From: JBDSKH01 sp050245915
GTDB taxonomy: Bacteria > Actinomycetota > Actinomycetes > Actinomycetales > Microbacteriaceae
DNA length: 64,000 bases
Direction: 5' to 3'
Assembly (NCBI GenBank): GCA_050245915.1
Contig: JBFWWZ010000007.1
Span: forward strand, 23,485-87,484
The notes under the pieces are model-generated. The model made no database searches, was not told the DNA's origin, and saw only the letters and a program-made list of their open reading frames with translations. Positions 51,595 to 59,101 of this stretch are shown here, piece by piece. Both the position numbers and the translations under genes were made by a program. The number at the start of each line of letters is the position of its first letter. Positions within the stretch are counted from its first letter, which is position 1.

Positions 51595-51677
51595 GCACAA
51601 TTCAGTCACAGACTGCCGCCGGCGTCCGATGTAGCAGTGATCTCGGCGACCGGGGTGAGGGAATGACTGAGTTGTGC
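51595..51677. promoter_or_regulatory. Pair of inverted 14-bp motifs in a divergent promoter region
   Basis: GCACAATTCAGTCA (51595-51608) reappears as its reverse complement TGACTGAGTTGTGC (51664-51677) with one mismatch, 55 bases apart, and the match extends loosely into GCAC on the outer side. The right copy ends 7 bases before the TAGGCT -10 box of the VanZ gene. The left copy lies about 45 bases before the SGNH gene. This looks like one regulator serving both genes. Confidence 0.55.
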
Positions 51678-51696
51678 ACGCACCTAGGCTGAGGCG

Positions 51697-52140
51697 GTGA
51701 GATCCCGCGTCGTCGTGCCGGCCGTCGCCGGCGCGCTCGTGCTCGCCGGGGTGCTGCTGATCGGGCTGCTGCCGGACCGGGTCGACGGCGGGGTGGAGCG
51801 CCCTATCCGCGCGTTCATCGACACGTTGCAGGAGGCGGGCGCACCCGGCTGGGTCAACTACGACCTCGTCGACTTCCTCGCCAACATCCTGTTCTTCGTG
51901 CCGATCGGGCTGCTCGGCGCGCTGCTGCTGCCGCGTCGCATGTGGTGGCTGGCGATGCCCGCCGGGCTGCTGCTGTCGGCCGCGCTGGAGCTCGGGCAGG
52001 CGGCGTTCCTGCCGGAGCGCTACGCGAGCTGGACGGATGTGCTCGCGAACACCCTCGGCGCCGTGCTCGGCGCCCTGCTGGGAATGGCTACGCGACAGGC
52101 AGTCGCGCGGCGACGAGCTCGGCCAGCTGCACGGCGTTGA
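51697..52140 (+). CDS. VanZ-like membrane protein
   Basis: A 147-residue membrane protein with four or so helices. NYDLVDFLANILFFVPIGLLGALLL and LSAALELGQAAFLPERYASWTDVLANTLGAVLG contain the VanZ core, including the conserved E-x2-Q and D-x2-A-N-x2-G patterns. Members are linked to teicoplanin resistance or to phospholipid handling; no van genes are nearby. The GTG is 6 bases after TAGGCT (51685-51690). Its 3' end overlaps the end of asd, on the other strand, by 53 bases. Confidence 0.85.
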   Translation: MRSRVVVPAVAGALVLAGVLLIGLLPDRVDGGVERPIRAFIDTLQEAGAPGWVNYDLVDFLANILFFVPIGLLGALLLPRRMWWLAMPAGLLLSAALELGQAAFLPERYASWTDVLANTLGAVLGALLGMATRQAVARRRARPAARR

Positions 52141-53143
52141 GCGCCGCGCCCTTGCGCAGGTTGTCGTTGGAGATGAACATCGCCAGTCCGCGGTTGCCCG
52201 GAACCCCCTCGTCCTGACGGATCCGCCCGACGAACGACGGGTCGGCGCCGGCCGCGTCGAGCGGCGTGGGGACGTCCATCAGGGTGACGCCCGCCGCATC
52301 CTGCAGCAGTTCGCGGGCTCGCTCGGGGGTGAGCTCACGCGCGAACTCGGCGTTGATCGACAGCGAGTGCCCGGTGAACACCGGCACGCGCACGCAGGTG
52401 CCGCTGACCAGCAGATCGGGCAGCTCGAGGATCTTGCGGCTCTCGTTGCGGAGCTTCTTCTCCTCGTCGGTCTCACCGAGCCCGTCGTCGACGATCGAAC
52501 CGGCCAGCGGCACGACGTTGAACGCGATGTTCTTCGGGAACTTCACCGGGTCGGGCATCGTGACCGCGTGGCCGTCGTGCACCAGGCCGATCGTGTCGCC
52601 GGCGACGGCGGCCCGCGCCTGCTCCAGCAGCTCTTCACCGCCGGCGAGTCCCGCGCCGCTGACCGCCTGGTAGGTGGAGACGATCAGACGCTGGAGCCCG
52701 GCCTCCGCGTCCAGCACCTTCAGCACCGGCATCGCCGCCATGGTCGTGCAGTTCGGGTTCGCGACGATGCCCTTGCGAGCGTCGGCGAGCGCGTGCGGGT
52801 TCACCTCGCTCACCACAAGAGGCACGTCGGGGTCCATGCGCCAGGCGCTGGAGTTGTCGATGACGAGCACGCCGGCGGCCGCGAACCGCGGCGCCTGGGC
52901 TCGGGATGTGGTGGCGCCCGCCGAGAAGATCGCGATGTCCAGCCCGGCCGGGTCCGCCGTCGCGGCGTCTTCGACCACGATCTCGACGCCCTTCCACGGG
53001 AGGGTGGTTCCGGCGCTGCGGGCGCTGGCGAAGTAGCGGATCTCGGCGACGGGCACGTCGCGCTCCTCGAGGAGGCGGCGCACGACCGCGCCGACCTGAC
53101 CGGTGGCGCCGACGACGCCGATGCGGACCCCATCAGAACTCAT
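52088..53143 (-). CDS. asd: Aspartate-semialdehyde dehydrogenase
   Basis: Makes aspartate semialdehyde for lysine, threonine, methionine and diaminopimelate. The 351-residue protein has the NADP motif VGATGQVGAVV, the FSAGATTSR segment, the catalytic Cys in ANPNCTTMA and the substrate motif SGTCVRVPVFTGHS. It follows lysC in the same direction after a 62-base gap, the usual lysC-asd pair. Its end overlaps the convergent VanZ gene. Confidence 0.95.
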   Translation of the reverse strand: MSSDGVRIGVVGATGQVGAVVRRLLEERDVPVAEIRYFASARSAGTTLPWKGVEIVVEDAATADPAGLDIAIFSAGATTSRAQAPRFAAAGVLVIDNSSAWRMDPDVPLVVSEVNPHALADARKGIVANPNCTTMAAMPVLKVLDAEAGLQRLIVSTYQAVSGAGLAGGEELLEQARAAVAGDTIGLVHDGHAVTMPDPVKFPKNIAFNVVPLAGSIVDDGLGETDEEKKLRNESRKILELPDLLVSGTCVRVPVFTGHSLSINAEFARELTPERARELLQDAAGVTLMDVPTPLDAAGADPSFVGRIRQDEGVPGNRGLAMFISNDNLRKGAALNAVQLAELVAARLPVA

Positions 53144-53205
53144 GGGCTCAAGGGTACCGGGGCGGGCGGTGCGTTACCGGCGCCCCACTGCCAACCCGCG
53201 TCGAA

Positions 53206-54474
53206 CTAGCGCCCGGTGCCGGCGTGGACGACGGCGTCGAGCGTGCCGTCCAGCCCGAACGCCGTGTGCACGACACGCATCGCCTGCTGCAGCGAGTCCG
53301 ACCGGATGACGACGGAGATGCGGATCTCGGAGGTGGAGATCATCTCGATGTTGATGCCCGCGTCGGACAGCGCCCGGAACAGCTGCGCGGACACCCCCGC
53401 GCTCGTGCGCATCCCCGCGCCGACGACGGCGAGCTTGCCGATCTGGTCGTCGTACTGCAGCGAGTGGAAGCCCACCTCGCCCTGCTCGGCGCGCAGCGCC
53501 GTCAGCACCTTCTCGACCTCCGCCTTGGGCAGGGTGAAGGAGATGTCGGTGAGGCCGGTGGCGGCGGCGGAGACGTTCTGGACGATCATGTCGATGTTGG
53601 CGCCGGTCTTCGCCACGATCGTGAAGATGTCGGCGGCCTTGCCGGGCACGTCGGGCACGCCGACGACGGTGATCTTGGCTTCGTTGAGGTCGCCGGCAAC
53701 GCCGGTGATGATCGGTTCTTCCACACCCATCTCCTTGTCATAGGCGTCCACGACCCAGGTGCCCTCATTGTTGTTGAACGAGGACCGCACGTGCAGCGTC
53801 ACCCCGTGCCGGCGCGCGTACTCGACGGCGCGGATATACAGCACCTTTGCACCGGCGGCGGCGAGCTCGAGCATCTCCTCGCTGGTCACCACGTCGATCT
53901 TGTGAGCCTTCGGCACCACCCGCGGGTCGGCGGTGAACACGCCGTCGACATCGGTGTAGATCTCGCAGACGTCGGCGCCGAGGGCGGCGGCGAGCGCCAC
54001 CGCCGTCGTGTCCGAGCCGCCGCGGCCGAGGGTGGTGATGTCCATCGAGTCGCGGTTGAAGCCCTGGAACCCGGCGACGATCACGACTGCGCCCTCGTCG
54101 AGCGCCTCGCGCAGCCGCACCGGGGTGACCTCCACGATGCGGGCCGAGCCGTGCCGGGAGTCGGTGATCATGCCGGCCTGGCTGCCCGTGTACGACCGCG
54201 CCTCGACCCCCATGTCTTTGATCGCCATCGCCAGCAGCGCCATCGAGATGCGCTCCCCCGTGGTGAGCAGCATGTCGAGCTCACGGCCGTCGGGGATGGG
54301 GGAGACCTCGTGGGCGAGGTCGAGCAGTTCGTCGGTGGTGTCGCCCATCGCGCTGACCGCCACGACGACGTCGTTTCCGGCTTTGCGGGTCTCGACGATG
54401 CGTTTGGCGACGCGCTTGATGCTCTCGGCATCCGCAACGCTCGAGCCGCCGTACTTCTGCACGATGAGGCTCAC
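53206..54474 (-). CDS. lysC: Aspartokinase
   Basis: Phosphorylates aspartate at the head of the aspartate-family pathway. The 422-residue protein opens VQKYGGSSVADAESIKRVA, carries FQGFNRDSMDITTLGRGGSDTT split over two kinase motifs, and ends in two ACT domains (from about 265) that bind Lys/Thr. The size is that of corynebacterial LysC, which also makes a smaller beta subunit from an internal start. The start GTG has TAGACT 8 bases upstream and no ribosome site. Confidence 0.94.
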   Translation of the reverse strand: MSLIVQKYGGSSVADAESIKRVAKRIVETRKAGNDVVVAVSAMGDTTDELLDLAHEVSPIPDGRELDMLLTTGERISMALLAMAIKDMGVEARSYTGSQAGMITDSRHGSARIVEVTPVRLREALDEGAVVIVAGFQGFNRDSMDITTLGRGGSDTTAVALAAALGADVCEIYTDVDGVFTADPRVVPKAHKIDVVTSEEMLELAAAGAKVLYIRAVEYARRHGVTLHVRSSFNNNEGTWVVDAYDKEMGVEEPIITGVAGDLNEAKITVVGVPDVPGKAADIFTIVAKTGANIDMIVQNVSAAATGLTDISFTLPKAEVEKVLTALRAEQGEVGFHSLQYDDQIGKLAVVGAGMRTSAGVSAQLFRALSDAGINIEMISTSEIRISVVIRSDSLQQAMRVVHTAFGLDGTLDAVVHAGTGR

Positions 54475-54485
54475 GAGGAGAGAGT

Positions 54486-55262
54486 CTATTCGTTGCGTGA
54501 GCGCAAGAATTCCGCGACGAAGTCGGCCGTGTCCTCCCACTCCTCGACGGCGTGGGTGGGGATGCCGAGTGCCACCACGGGGAAGTCGTTCCCGTCGGGA
54601 TCGAGCCGGTCGCCGACGAAGACCATCTCGTCGAAGCCGATGCCGGTCAGCTCGGCCAGCTTCCGCATCCCGTACGCCTTGTCGATGCCGCGGCGGGTGA
54701 TGTCGACGCTGGTGGAGCCGCCGGAGCGCACCTCGAGGTCGGGCAGGTGCTGCTGCACCGCGGCCCGCAGCGCGTTCTTCTTCTCGCCCGTCGGATCCCA
54801 TGCCTTCTTCGCGTCGACGGGAGCCGACTGCCCGAGGGCCGAGAAGGTGATCTGCGACCCGCGGTCTTCGAGGATCGGGCCCCAGGTGTCGGTGTCCGGG
54901 TTGTCCGGCTCCCAGTACCCGAGCCGCTTCGCCTCCGCTTCGACGGCGGCGAGCGCCGCGGCCTTCTGCTCGTCGGTGAGGTTCTCGGCGTACTGCTGTT
55001 GCCAGCCGCCGTCGCGGAACAGGTAGTACTGCGTGCCGCAGGTGGGCATCAGGTGCATGCGGGTGAGGGCGTCGGGATGATCGAGCGGCAGGTTCGCGAT
55101 CAGCTGGCTCTCGAACTGGCCGAACTGCCCGCCGGAGATGACGCACACCTCGACCACGCCGAGCAGCTGCACCAGCAGGTCCGCCATCCGGGGCGTGATC
55201 GCCGTCTTCGACGGGGCGAGCGTGTCGTCCAGGTCGAAAGCCACAAGACGGACGTTCCGCAC
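54486..55262 (-). CDS. HAD-family hydrolase, phosphomannomutase-like
   Basis: A 258-residue HAD phosphatase. Motif I FDLDDTLAPSK, motif II CVISGGQFGQF, and motif IV FVGDRLDPDGND are visible; the large IIB cap lies between. Eukaryotic-type phosphomannomutases share this fold, and the DTLAPSK text is close to theirs, but mutase or phosphatase activity cannot be separated by eye. I took the GTG at 55262; an in-frame ATG at 55283 would overlap the start codon of the gene on the other strand. Confidence 0.82.
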   Translation of the reverse strand: MRNVRLVAFDLDDTLAPSKTAITPRMADLLVQLLGVVEVCVISGGQFGQFESQLIANLPLDHPDALTRMHLMPTCGTQYYLFRDGGWQQQYAENLTDEQKAAALAAVEAEAKRLGYWEPDNPDTDTWGPILEDRGSQITFSALGQSAPVDAKKAWDPTGEKKNALRAAVQQHLPDLEVRSGGSTSVDITRRGIDKAYGMRKLAELTGIGFDEMVFVGDRLDPDGNDFPVVALGIPTHAVEEWEDTADFVAEFLRSRNE

Positions 55263-55268
55263 GGCATC

Positions 55269-55274
55269 TAGTGT
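55269..55274 (+). promoter_or_regulatory. -10 box of the thioesterase gene, leaderless
   Basis: TAGTGT is followed by 7 bases and the ATG at 55282. Confidence 0.5.
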
Positions 55275-55281
55275 GCCATCC

Positions 55282-55691
55282 ATGGAGCACGCGAAACCGC
55301 AGGATGTGGCATGGGGCGAGACCCGCACCCGCGAGGTGACCTGGACCGACCCGGTGCCGCCACTGGCGTCGCTGCGCGCCATGCCGGGCCTCGACTTCCT
55401 GCAGGGGATGATCGACGGCCACATCCCCCCCTCTGCACCCTGCTCGACACCGTCGTCGGATGCGCCGTGCACACCACGCTCGACGCCGGGTGGGGCTACA
55501 CCTCCATCGATCTGAACGTCACCTACCTTCGCCCCGTCACGCTGCAAACCGGGATGCTGTCCGCGGTCGGCACCGTCACCAAGACCGGGCGGCGGGTCAG
55601 CTTCGCCGGCGGGGAGATCACCGATTCCTCGGGAGCGGTGATCGCATCGGCCACGAGCTCGCTGCTCATGTTCGAGCCGGGGGTCGGCTGA
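55282..55691 (+). pseudogene. PaaI-type hotdog thioesterase, frameshifted
   Basis: The N-terminal part (MEHAKPQDVAWGETRTREV ... MPGLDFLQGMIDGHIPP) and the C-terminal part (LCTLLDTVVGCAVHTTLDAG ... ASATSSLLMFEPG) of a hotdog thioesterase lie in different frames. The break is at a run of seven C at 55425-55431; an eighth C would join the frames as HIPPLCTLLD. Together they form a normal-length PaaI-like acyl-CoA thioesterase of about 136 residues with the usual HG-x-T/D-x4 region altered to DTVVGCAVHT. It could be a sequencing error, a true pseudogene or slippage-controlled expression. Confidence 0.75.
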
Positions 55692-55697
55692 CGCCGG

Positions 55698-56294
55698 CTA
55701 CTCGACGACGCGTCGGCCCTCGAAGGCGCGGCCGAGGGTGACCTCGTCGGCGTATTCGAGGTCGCCGCCGACGGGGAGGCCGGAGGCGAGCCGGGTGACC
55801 CGCAGGCCGGGCTGCACGAGCAGACGGGTCAGGTAGGTGGCCGTGGCCTCGCCCTCGAGGTTCGGGTCGGTGGCGATGATCACCTCGGTGACGCTCGCGT
55901 CGGCGAGCCGCTGCACCAGCTGGTGGAATCGCAGATCGTCGGGCCCGATCCCGTCGATCGGGCTGAGCGCGCCGCCGAGCACGTGGTACAGACCCCGGAA
56001 CTCGCGGGTGCGCTCGATCGCGGCGACGTCTTTCGCCTCTTCCACGACGCAGATCACGTTCTGCGTGCGGCGCGGGTCGCGGCAGATGGAGCAGATCTCG
56101 TCTTCGGTGACGTTGCCGCAGATGCTGCAGAACTTCACCTTGTCGCGCACCTCGCCGAGGATCTCGGCGAGGCGGGTGGTGTCGAAGCTCTGCGTGGTGA
56201 GGATGTGGAACGCGATCCGCTGCGCCGACTTGGGGCCGATGCCCGGCAGGCGCCCGAGCTCGTCGATCAGCTCCTGGACGATGCCCTCGTACAC
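55698..56294 (-). CDS. recR: Recombination protein RecR
   Basis: Part of the RecFOR loader for RecA. The 198-residue protein has the HhH (LPGIGPKSAQRIAFHIL), the C4 zinc finger (CSICGNVTEDEICSICRD) and the Toprim domain (VICVVEEAKDVAAIERT, GGDLEYADEVTLGRAF). The GTG is three bases after the dnaX stop, the conserved dnaX-recR order. Confidence 0.95.
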   Translation of the reverse strand: MYEGIVQELIDELGRLPGIGPKSAQRIAFHILTTQSFDTTRLAEILGEVRDKVKFCSICGNVTEDEICSICRDPRRTQNVICVVEEAKDVAAIERTREFRGLYHVLGGALSPIDGIGPDDLRFHQLVQRLADASVTEVIIATDPNLEGEATATYLTRLLVQPGLRVTRLASGLPVGGDLEYADEVTLGRAFEGRRVVE

Positions 56295-56297
56295 GGG

Positions 56298-58145
56298 CTA
56301 CGCCTCCGACGGGTCGGTCGGCAGCGTCACGGCCTTGTCGCGCGGGGTGAGCGACTGCTCTTCGAGGAAGTTCGCGTTCAGCAGCTCGCGCACGACGGCC
56401 TCGCCGTAGCGCGCGGTGCCGTTCGCGACAGGCTCGGGCTCGGGGGCGGGCTCAGCCTCGGCCTCGGGCGCGGGCTCGGGCTCCGCTGCCGGGATCGGCG
56501 CCACGTTCCAGCCCGCCGGCTCGGGCTCGGGCTCCGGGCCCGGCTCCGGGGCGGCGGCGGGCGCGGCGGCCGCCTCGACCCGCGGAAGGAACTTCACCCG
56601 CACGCCCAGCACCTCGAGGATCGCGGCACGCAGCTGCTCGCTCACGCTCTCGCCCGGAGGGGTTCCCGGCATCGGACGGAAACCGCTGACGTCGCTCTCG
56701 TTCGGGAATCCGAGGGTCAGCACCTCACCGTCGAAGGCGTGCACGGTCGTGGTCGACACCACCGCCCAGGCGAGCCGGCCGGCGTTCTTCTGCACGACCT
56801 CGAGCACCTCGGGCCAGGAGTCGCGGAGCTGGGCTCCGGTCACGGGCTTGACCTCGGCGGGGGCCTTGGTCTCGACGGGGGGCTTGGTCTCGACACGCTC
56901 CGCCTTCGGCTCCGCTACTCGACCAGCGGGGGCCTCCGCTTTCGGCTCCGCTACCCGACCAGCGGGGTCGTCGATCCCGATCCTGCGCTCGAGCCGCTCC
57001 ACGCGGGCGAGCGCCCCGCGCTCGGAGTCGTCGGTCGCGGGGACGAGCAGTCGCGCCACCATCAGCTCCAGGTGCAGCCGCGGCGAGGTGGCACCGGTCA
57101 TCTCGGTGAGCGCCGTGTTCACCACGTCGGCGGCGCGGGAGAGCTCCGCCGATCCGAACGACGCGGCCTGCACGGCCATGTGATCGAGCTCGTCTTGGGG
57201 GACGCCCCGCAGCACCGACGCGGCACCGTCGCGGGTGGCGGCGACGACGATCAGGTCGCGCAACCGCTCCAGCAGATCTTCGACGAATCGCCGGGGGTCC
57301 TGGCCGGTCTGCACGACGCGATCGACCGCGGCGAAGGCGGCCGCCGCATCCAGTGCCGCCACCGCATCGACGACCTCGTCGAGCAGCGCGCCGTGGGTGT
57401 AGCCGAGCAGCGCGACGGCGCGCTCGTACTCCACGGTGACGGTGCCGCCGGCGGACTCGGACCCCGCGATCAGCTGGTCGAGAAGGGAGAGCGTGTCCCG
57501 CACCGAGCCGCCGCCCGCCCTGACCACGAGGGGCAGCACGCCCGGTGCGACCGAGACGCCCTCGGTCTCGGCGAGCTGCTGCACGTAGTCGAGCATCTGC
57601 GCCGGAGGCACGAGGCGGAACGGGTAGTGGTGCGTGCGCGAGCGGATGGTCGAGATGACCTTCTCGGGCTCGGTGGTCGCGAAGATGAACTTCACGTGCT
57701 CCGGCGGCTCTTCGACGATCTTGAGGAGCGCATTGAACCCGCCCGAGGTCACCATGTGGGCCTCGTCGACGATGAAGATCTTGTACCGGTCGCGGGCGGG
57801 GGCGAAGATGGCACGCTCGCGCAGGTCGCGGGCGTCGTCGACGCCGCCGTGGGATGCGGCGTCGATCTCCACCACATCCAGCGAGCCGCCCCCGTCTCGA
57901 GCCAGCTCGAGACACGACGGGCAGCGGCCGCACGGGGTATCGGTGGGGCCTTCGGCGCAGTTCAGGCAGCGCGCCAGGATGCGGGCCGAGGTGGTCTTGC
58001 CGCAGCCGCGCGGGCCGCTGAACAGGTACGCGTGGTTCACCCGGTCGGTGCGAAGCGCCGTGCGCAGCGGGTCGGTCACCTGAGACTGGCCGATCAGCTC
58101 GGCGAAGGTCTCGGGCCGGTAGCGGCGGTAGAGGGCGGTGACCAC
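56298..58145 (-). CDS. dnaX: DNA polymerase III, gamma/tau subunit
   Basis: Clamp-loader ATPase of 615 residues. N-terminal AAA+ core: Walker A SGPRGCGKTTSAR, four zinc cysteines between CLNC and CPSC, Walker B FIVDEAHMVTS, SRC-like TIRSRTHHY. After domain III the linker holds a tandem AGRVAEPKAE peptide derived from a DNA repeat, then the tau-type C-terminal domain and a Glu/Pro/Ala-rich tail. A copy of the dispersed repeat lies about 40 bases upstream. It is followed by recR. Confidence 0.94.
   Translation of the reverse strand: MVTALYRRYRPETFAELIGQSQVTDPLRTALRTDRVNHAYLFSGPRGCGKTTSARILARCLNCAEGPTDTPCGRCPSCLELARDGGGSLDVVEIDAASHGGVDDARDLRERAIFAPARDRYKIFIVDEAHMVTSGGFNALLKIVEEPPEHVKFIFATTEPEKVISTIRSRTHHYPFRLVPPAQMLDYVQQLAETEGVSVAPGVLPLVVRAGGGSVRDTLSLLDQLIAGSESAGGTVTVEYERAVALLGYTHGALLDEVVDAVAALDAAAAFAAVDRVVQTGQDPRRFVEDLLERLRDLIVVAATRDGAASVLRGVPQDELDHMAVQAASFGSAELSRAADVVNTALTEMTGATSPRLHLELMVARLLVPATDDSERGALARVERLERRIGIDDPAGRVAEPKAEAPAGRVAEPKAERVETKPPVETKAPAEVKPVTGAQLRDSWPEVLEVVQKNAGRLAWAVVSTTTVHAFDGEVLTLGFPNESDVSGFRPMPGTPPGESVSEQLRAAILEVLGVRVKFLPRVEAAAAPAAAPEPGPEPEPEPAGWNVAPIPAAEPEPAPEAEAEPAPEPEPVANGTARYGEAVVRELLNANFLEEQSLTPRDKAVTLPTDPSEA
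56886..56967 (-). repeat. REP-like element inside dnaX, 1.8 copies
   Basis: A 45-base unit beginning GGTCTCGACACGCTCCGCC and ending ACTCGACCAGCGGG (56886-56930) is followed by a second, partial copy from TCCGCTTTCGGCTCCGCTAC to CCGACCAGCGGGG (ending 56967). Units with these ends are known to me as common intergenic repeats in Microbacteriaceae. Here both are read in frame, each encoding AGRVAEPKAE. Confidence 0.75.
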
Positions 58146-58182
58146 ATAGAGAGAGTAGTCGGCACGGGTGACCCGAGGCTGG

Positions 58183-58204
58183 GGTCTCGACAGGCTCGAC
58201 CACC
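58183..58204 (+). repeat. Dispersed 22-bp repeat upstream of the SRP RNA
   Basis: GGTCTCGACAGGCTCGACCACC, the clearest copy of the family. It lies between the divergent dnaX and SRP RNA genes and ends 2 bases before the TATGCT box, so it occupies the -35 region of that promoter. Confidence 0.7.
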
Positions 58205-58206
58205 GT

Positions 58207-58212
58207 TATGCT
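58207..58212 (+). promoter_or_regulatory. -10 box of the SRP RNA gene
   Basis: TATGCT is followed by 7 bases and then G58220, the first base able to pair in the SRP RNA terminal stem. This fixes the -10 to start-point distance for this genome. Confidence 0.7.
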
Positions 58213-58219
58213 TGACGAC

Positions 58220-58308
58220 GGCTCCCCGCGTGGCGCCATCCAGGCCAACTCCCCCAGGGCGGAGACGCAGCAAGGGTAACCGGGCTCTGGCGGGTGCGCG
58301 GGGGGTCC
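58220..58308 (+). ncRNA. ffs: Signal recognition particle RNA, small bacterial type
   Basis: About 89 bases. The ends pair (GGCTCCCCGCG with CGCGGGGGGTCC) and the apical part has the conserved SRP signature: CCCCCAGGGCGGAGACGCAGCA, AGGGTAACCGGG and CTCTGGCGGGTG form the Ffh-binding symmetric and asymmetric loops. It lies just ahead of tRNA-Ser (three bases between) and near dnaX-recR, a familiar actinobacterial arrangement. It guides membrane protein insertion with Ffh. Confidence 0.93.
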
Positions 58309-58311
58309 TCA

Positions 58312-58396
58312 GGAGGATTCGCCTAGTGGCCTATGGCGCACGCTTGGAAAGCGTGTTGGGTGAAAGCCCTCGGGGGTTCGAATCCCCCATCCTCCG
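58312..58396 (+). tRNA. tRNA-Ser (anticodon GGA)
   Basis: An 85-base type II tRNA with a long variable arm (TTGGGTGAAAGCCCTC). Acceptor GGAGGAT/ATCCTCC, anticodon stem CACGC/GCGTG with loop TTGGAAA (anticodon GGA, reading TCC/TCT), T arm GGGGG-TTCGAAT-CCCCC, discriminator G. CCA is not encoded. Confidence 0.97.
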
Positions 58397-58474
58397 CGAG
58401 ATCCACAGCAACGACGCAGTACAGCACAACCACCATCGGCCGTCCGGGCCCAGCGACCCGGAAGAGGGGGCAAG

Positions 58475-59095
58475 GTGAGCACGACGACGCTCGTGACGGT
58501 ACGACCCAGGCGTTCCCTGCTGCGCACGGGGTTCTTCTCGATCGCACTGGCGATGGTGCCCGTCTTCGGCGCCCTCTACTGGTTCTCGATCGAGCACGGC
58601 ACCTGGCCGGTGGTCCTGGTCGTCCACGCCATCCTCACGGTGCTGGCGTTCGCCGTGTTCTGCCGGCAGACGATGGTGCATTCCGCGGTCACCGAGACGG
58701 AGCTGATCGGCAACGGGATCTTCACCCCGATGGTGAGGGTACCGCTCTCTCAGATCGCCTCCGTGGTGCTCGTCGACACCTACGTGGGCACGGTGCCGGA
58801 CGCCGTGACCCAGCTGCTCGTGCGCGACGCCGAGGGCAGGCGCCTGTTCCGGATGCGGGGCAACTTCTACGACGACGGTGCGCTGCAGAAGATCGCGGGC
58901 GCGCTGCCGGTGCCCGCGACCGTCATCTCGGAGCCGGTGACCCTGACCGACTTCTTCCGCAGCTACCCGGGCAGCGCGTACTGGTTCGAGCATCGCCCGA
59001 TCCTGCGGGTCGTGGTGTTCGGTCTCGCATTGCTCGCGTCCCTGGCGATCGCGGCGTGGGTGATGACGATCCTCGGGATGCCGGTCGGCATCTGA
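58475..59095 (+). CDS. Membrane protein of unknown function
   Basis: A 206-residue protein with two membrane helices near the N-terminus (TGFFSIALAMVPVFGALYWF and PVVLVVHAILTVLAFAVF) and one at the C-terminus (VVVFGLALLASLAIAAWVM). Between them a soluble part (TETELIGNGIFTPMVRVPLSQIASVVLVD) resembles the bacterial PH-like fold seen in actinobacterial membrane proteins. No catalytic motif is visible. GGAAGAGGGGG precedes the GTG start. It follows tRNA-Ser by 78 bases and converges on the HerA-like gene. Confidence 0.72.
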   Translation: MSTTTLVTVRPRRSLLRTGFFSIALAMVPVFGALYWFSIEHGTWPVVLVVHAILTVLAFAVFCRQTMVHSAVTETELIGNGIFTPMVRVPLSQIASVVLVDTYVGTVPDAVTQLLVRDAEGRRLFRMRGNFYDDGALQKIAGALPVPATVISEPVTLTDFFRSYPGSAYWFEHRPILRVVVFGLALLASLAIAAWVMTILGMPVGI

Positions 59096-59101
59096 GCGCG
59101 C

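Noticed and set aside
56886..56967. Tandem repeat in dnaX as a CRISPR-like array
   Set aside because: There are only two directly adjacent units with no spacers, they are in frame in dnaX, and no cas genes are in the window.
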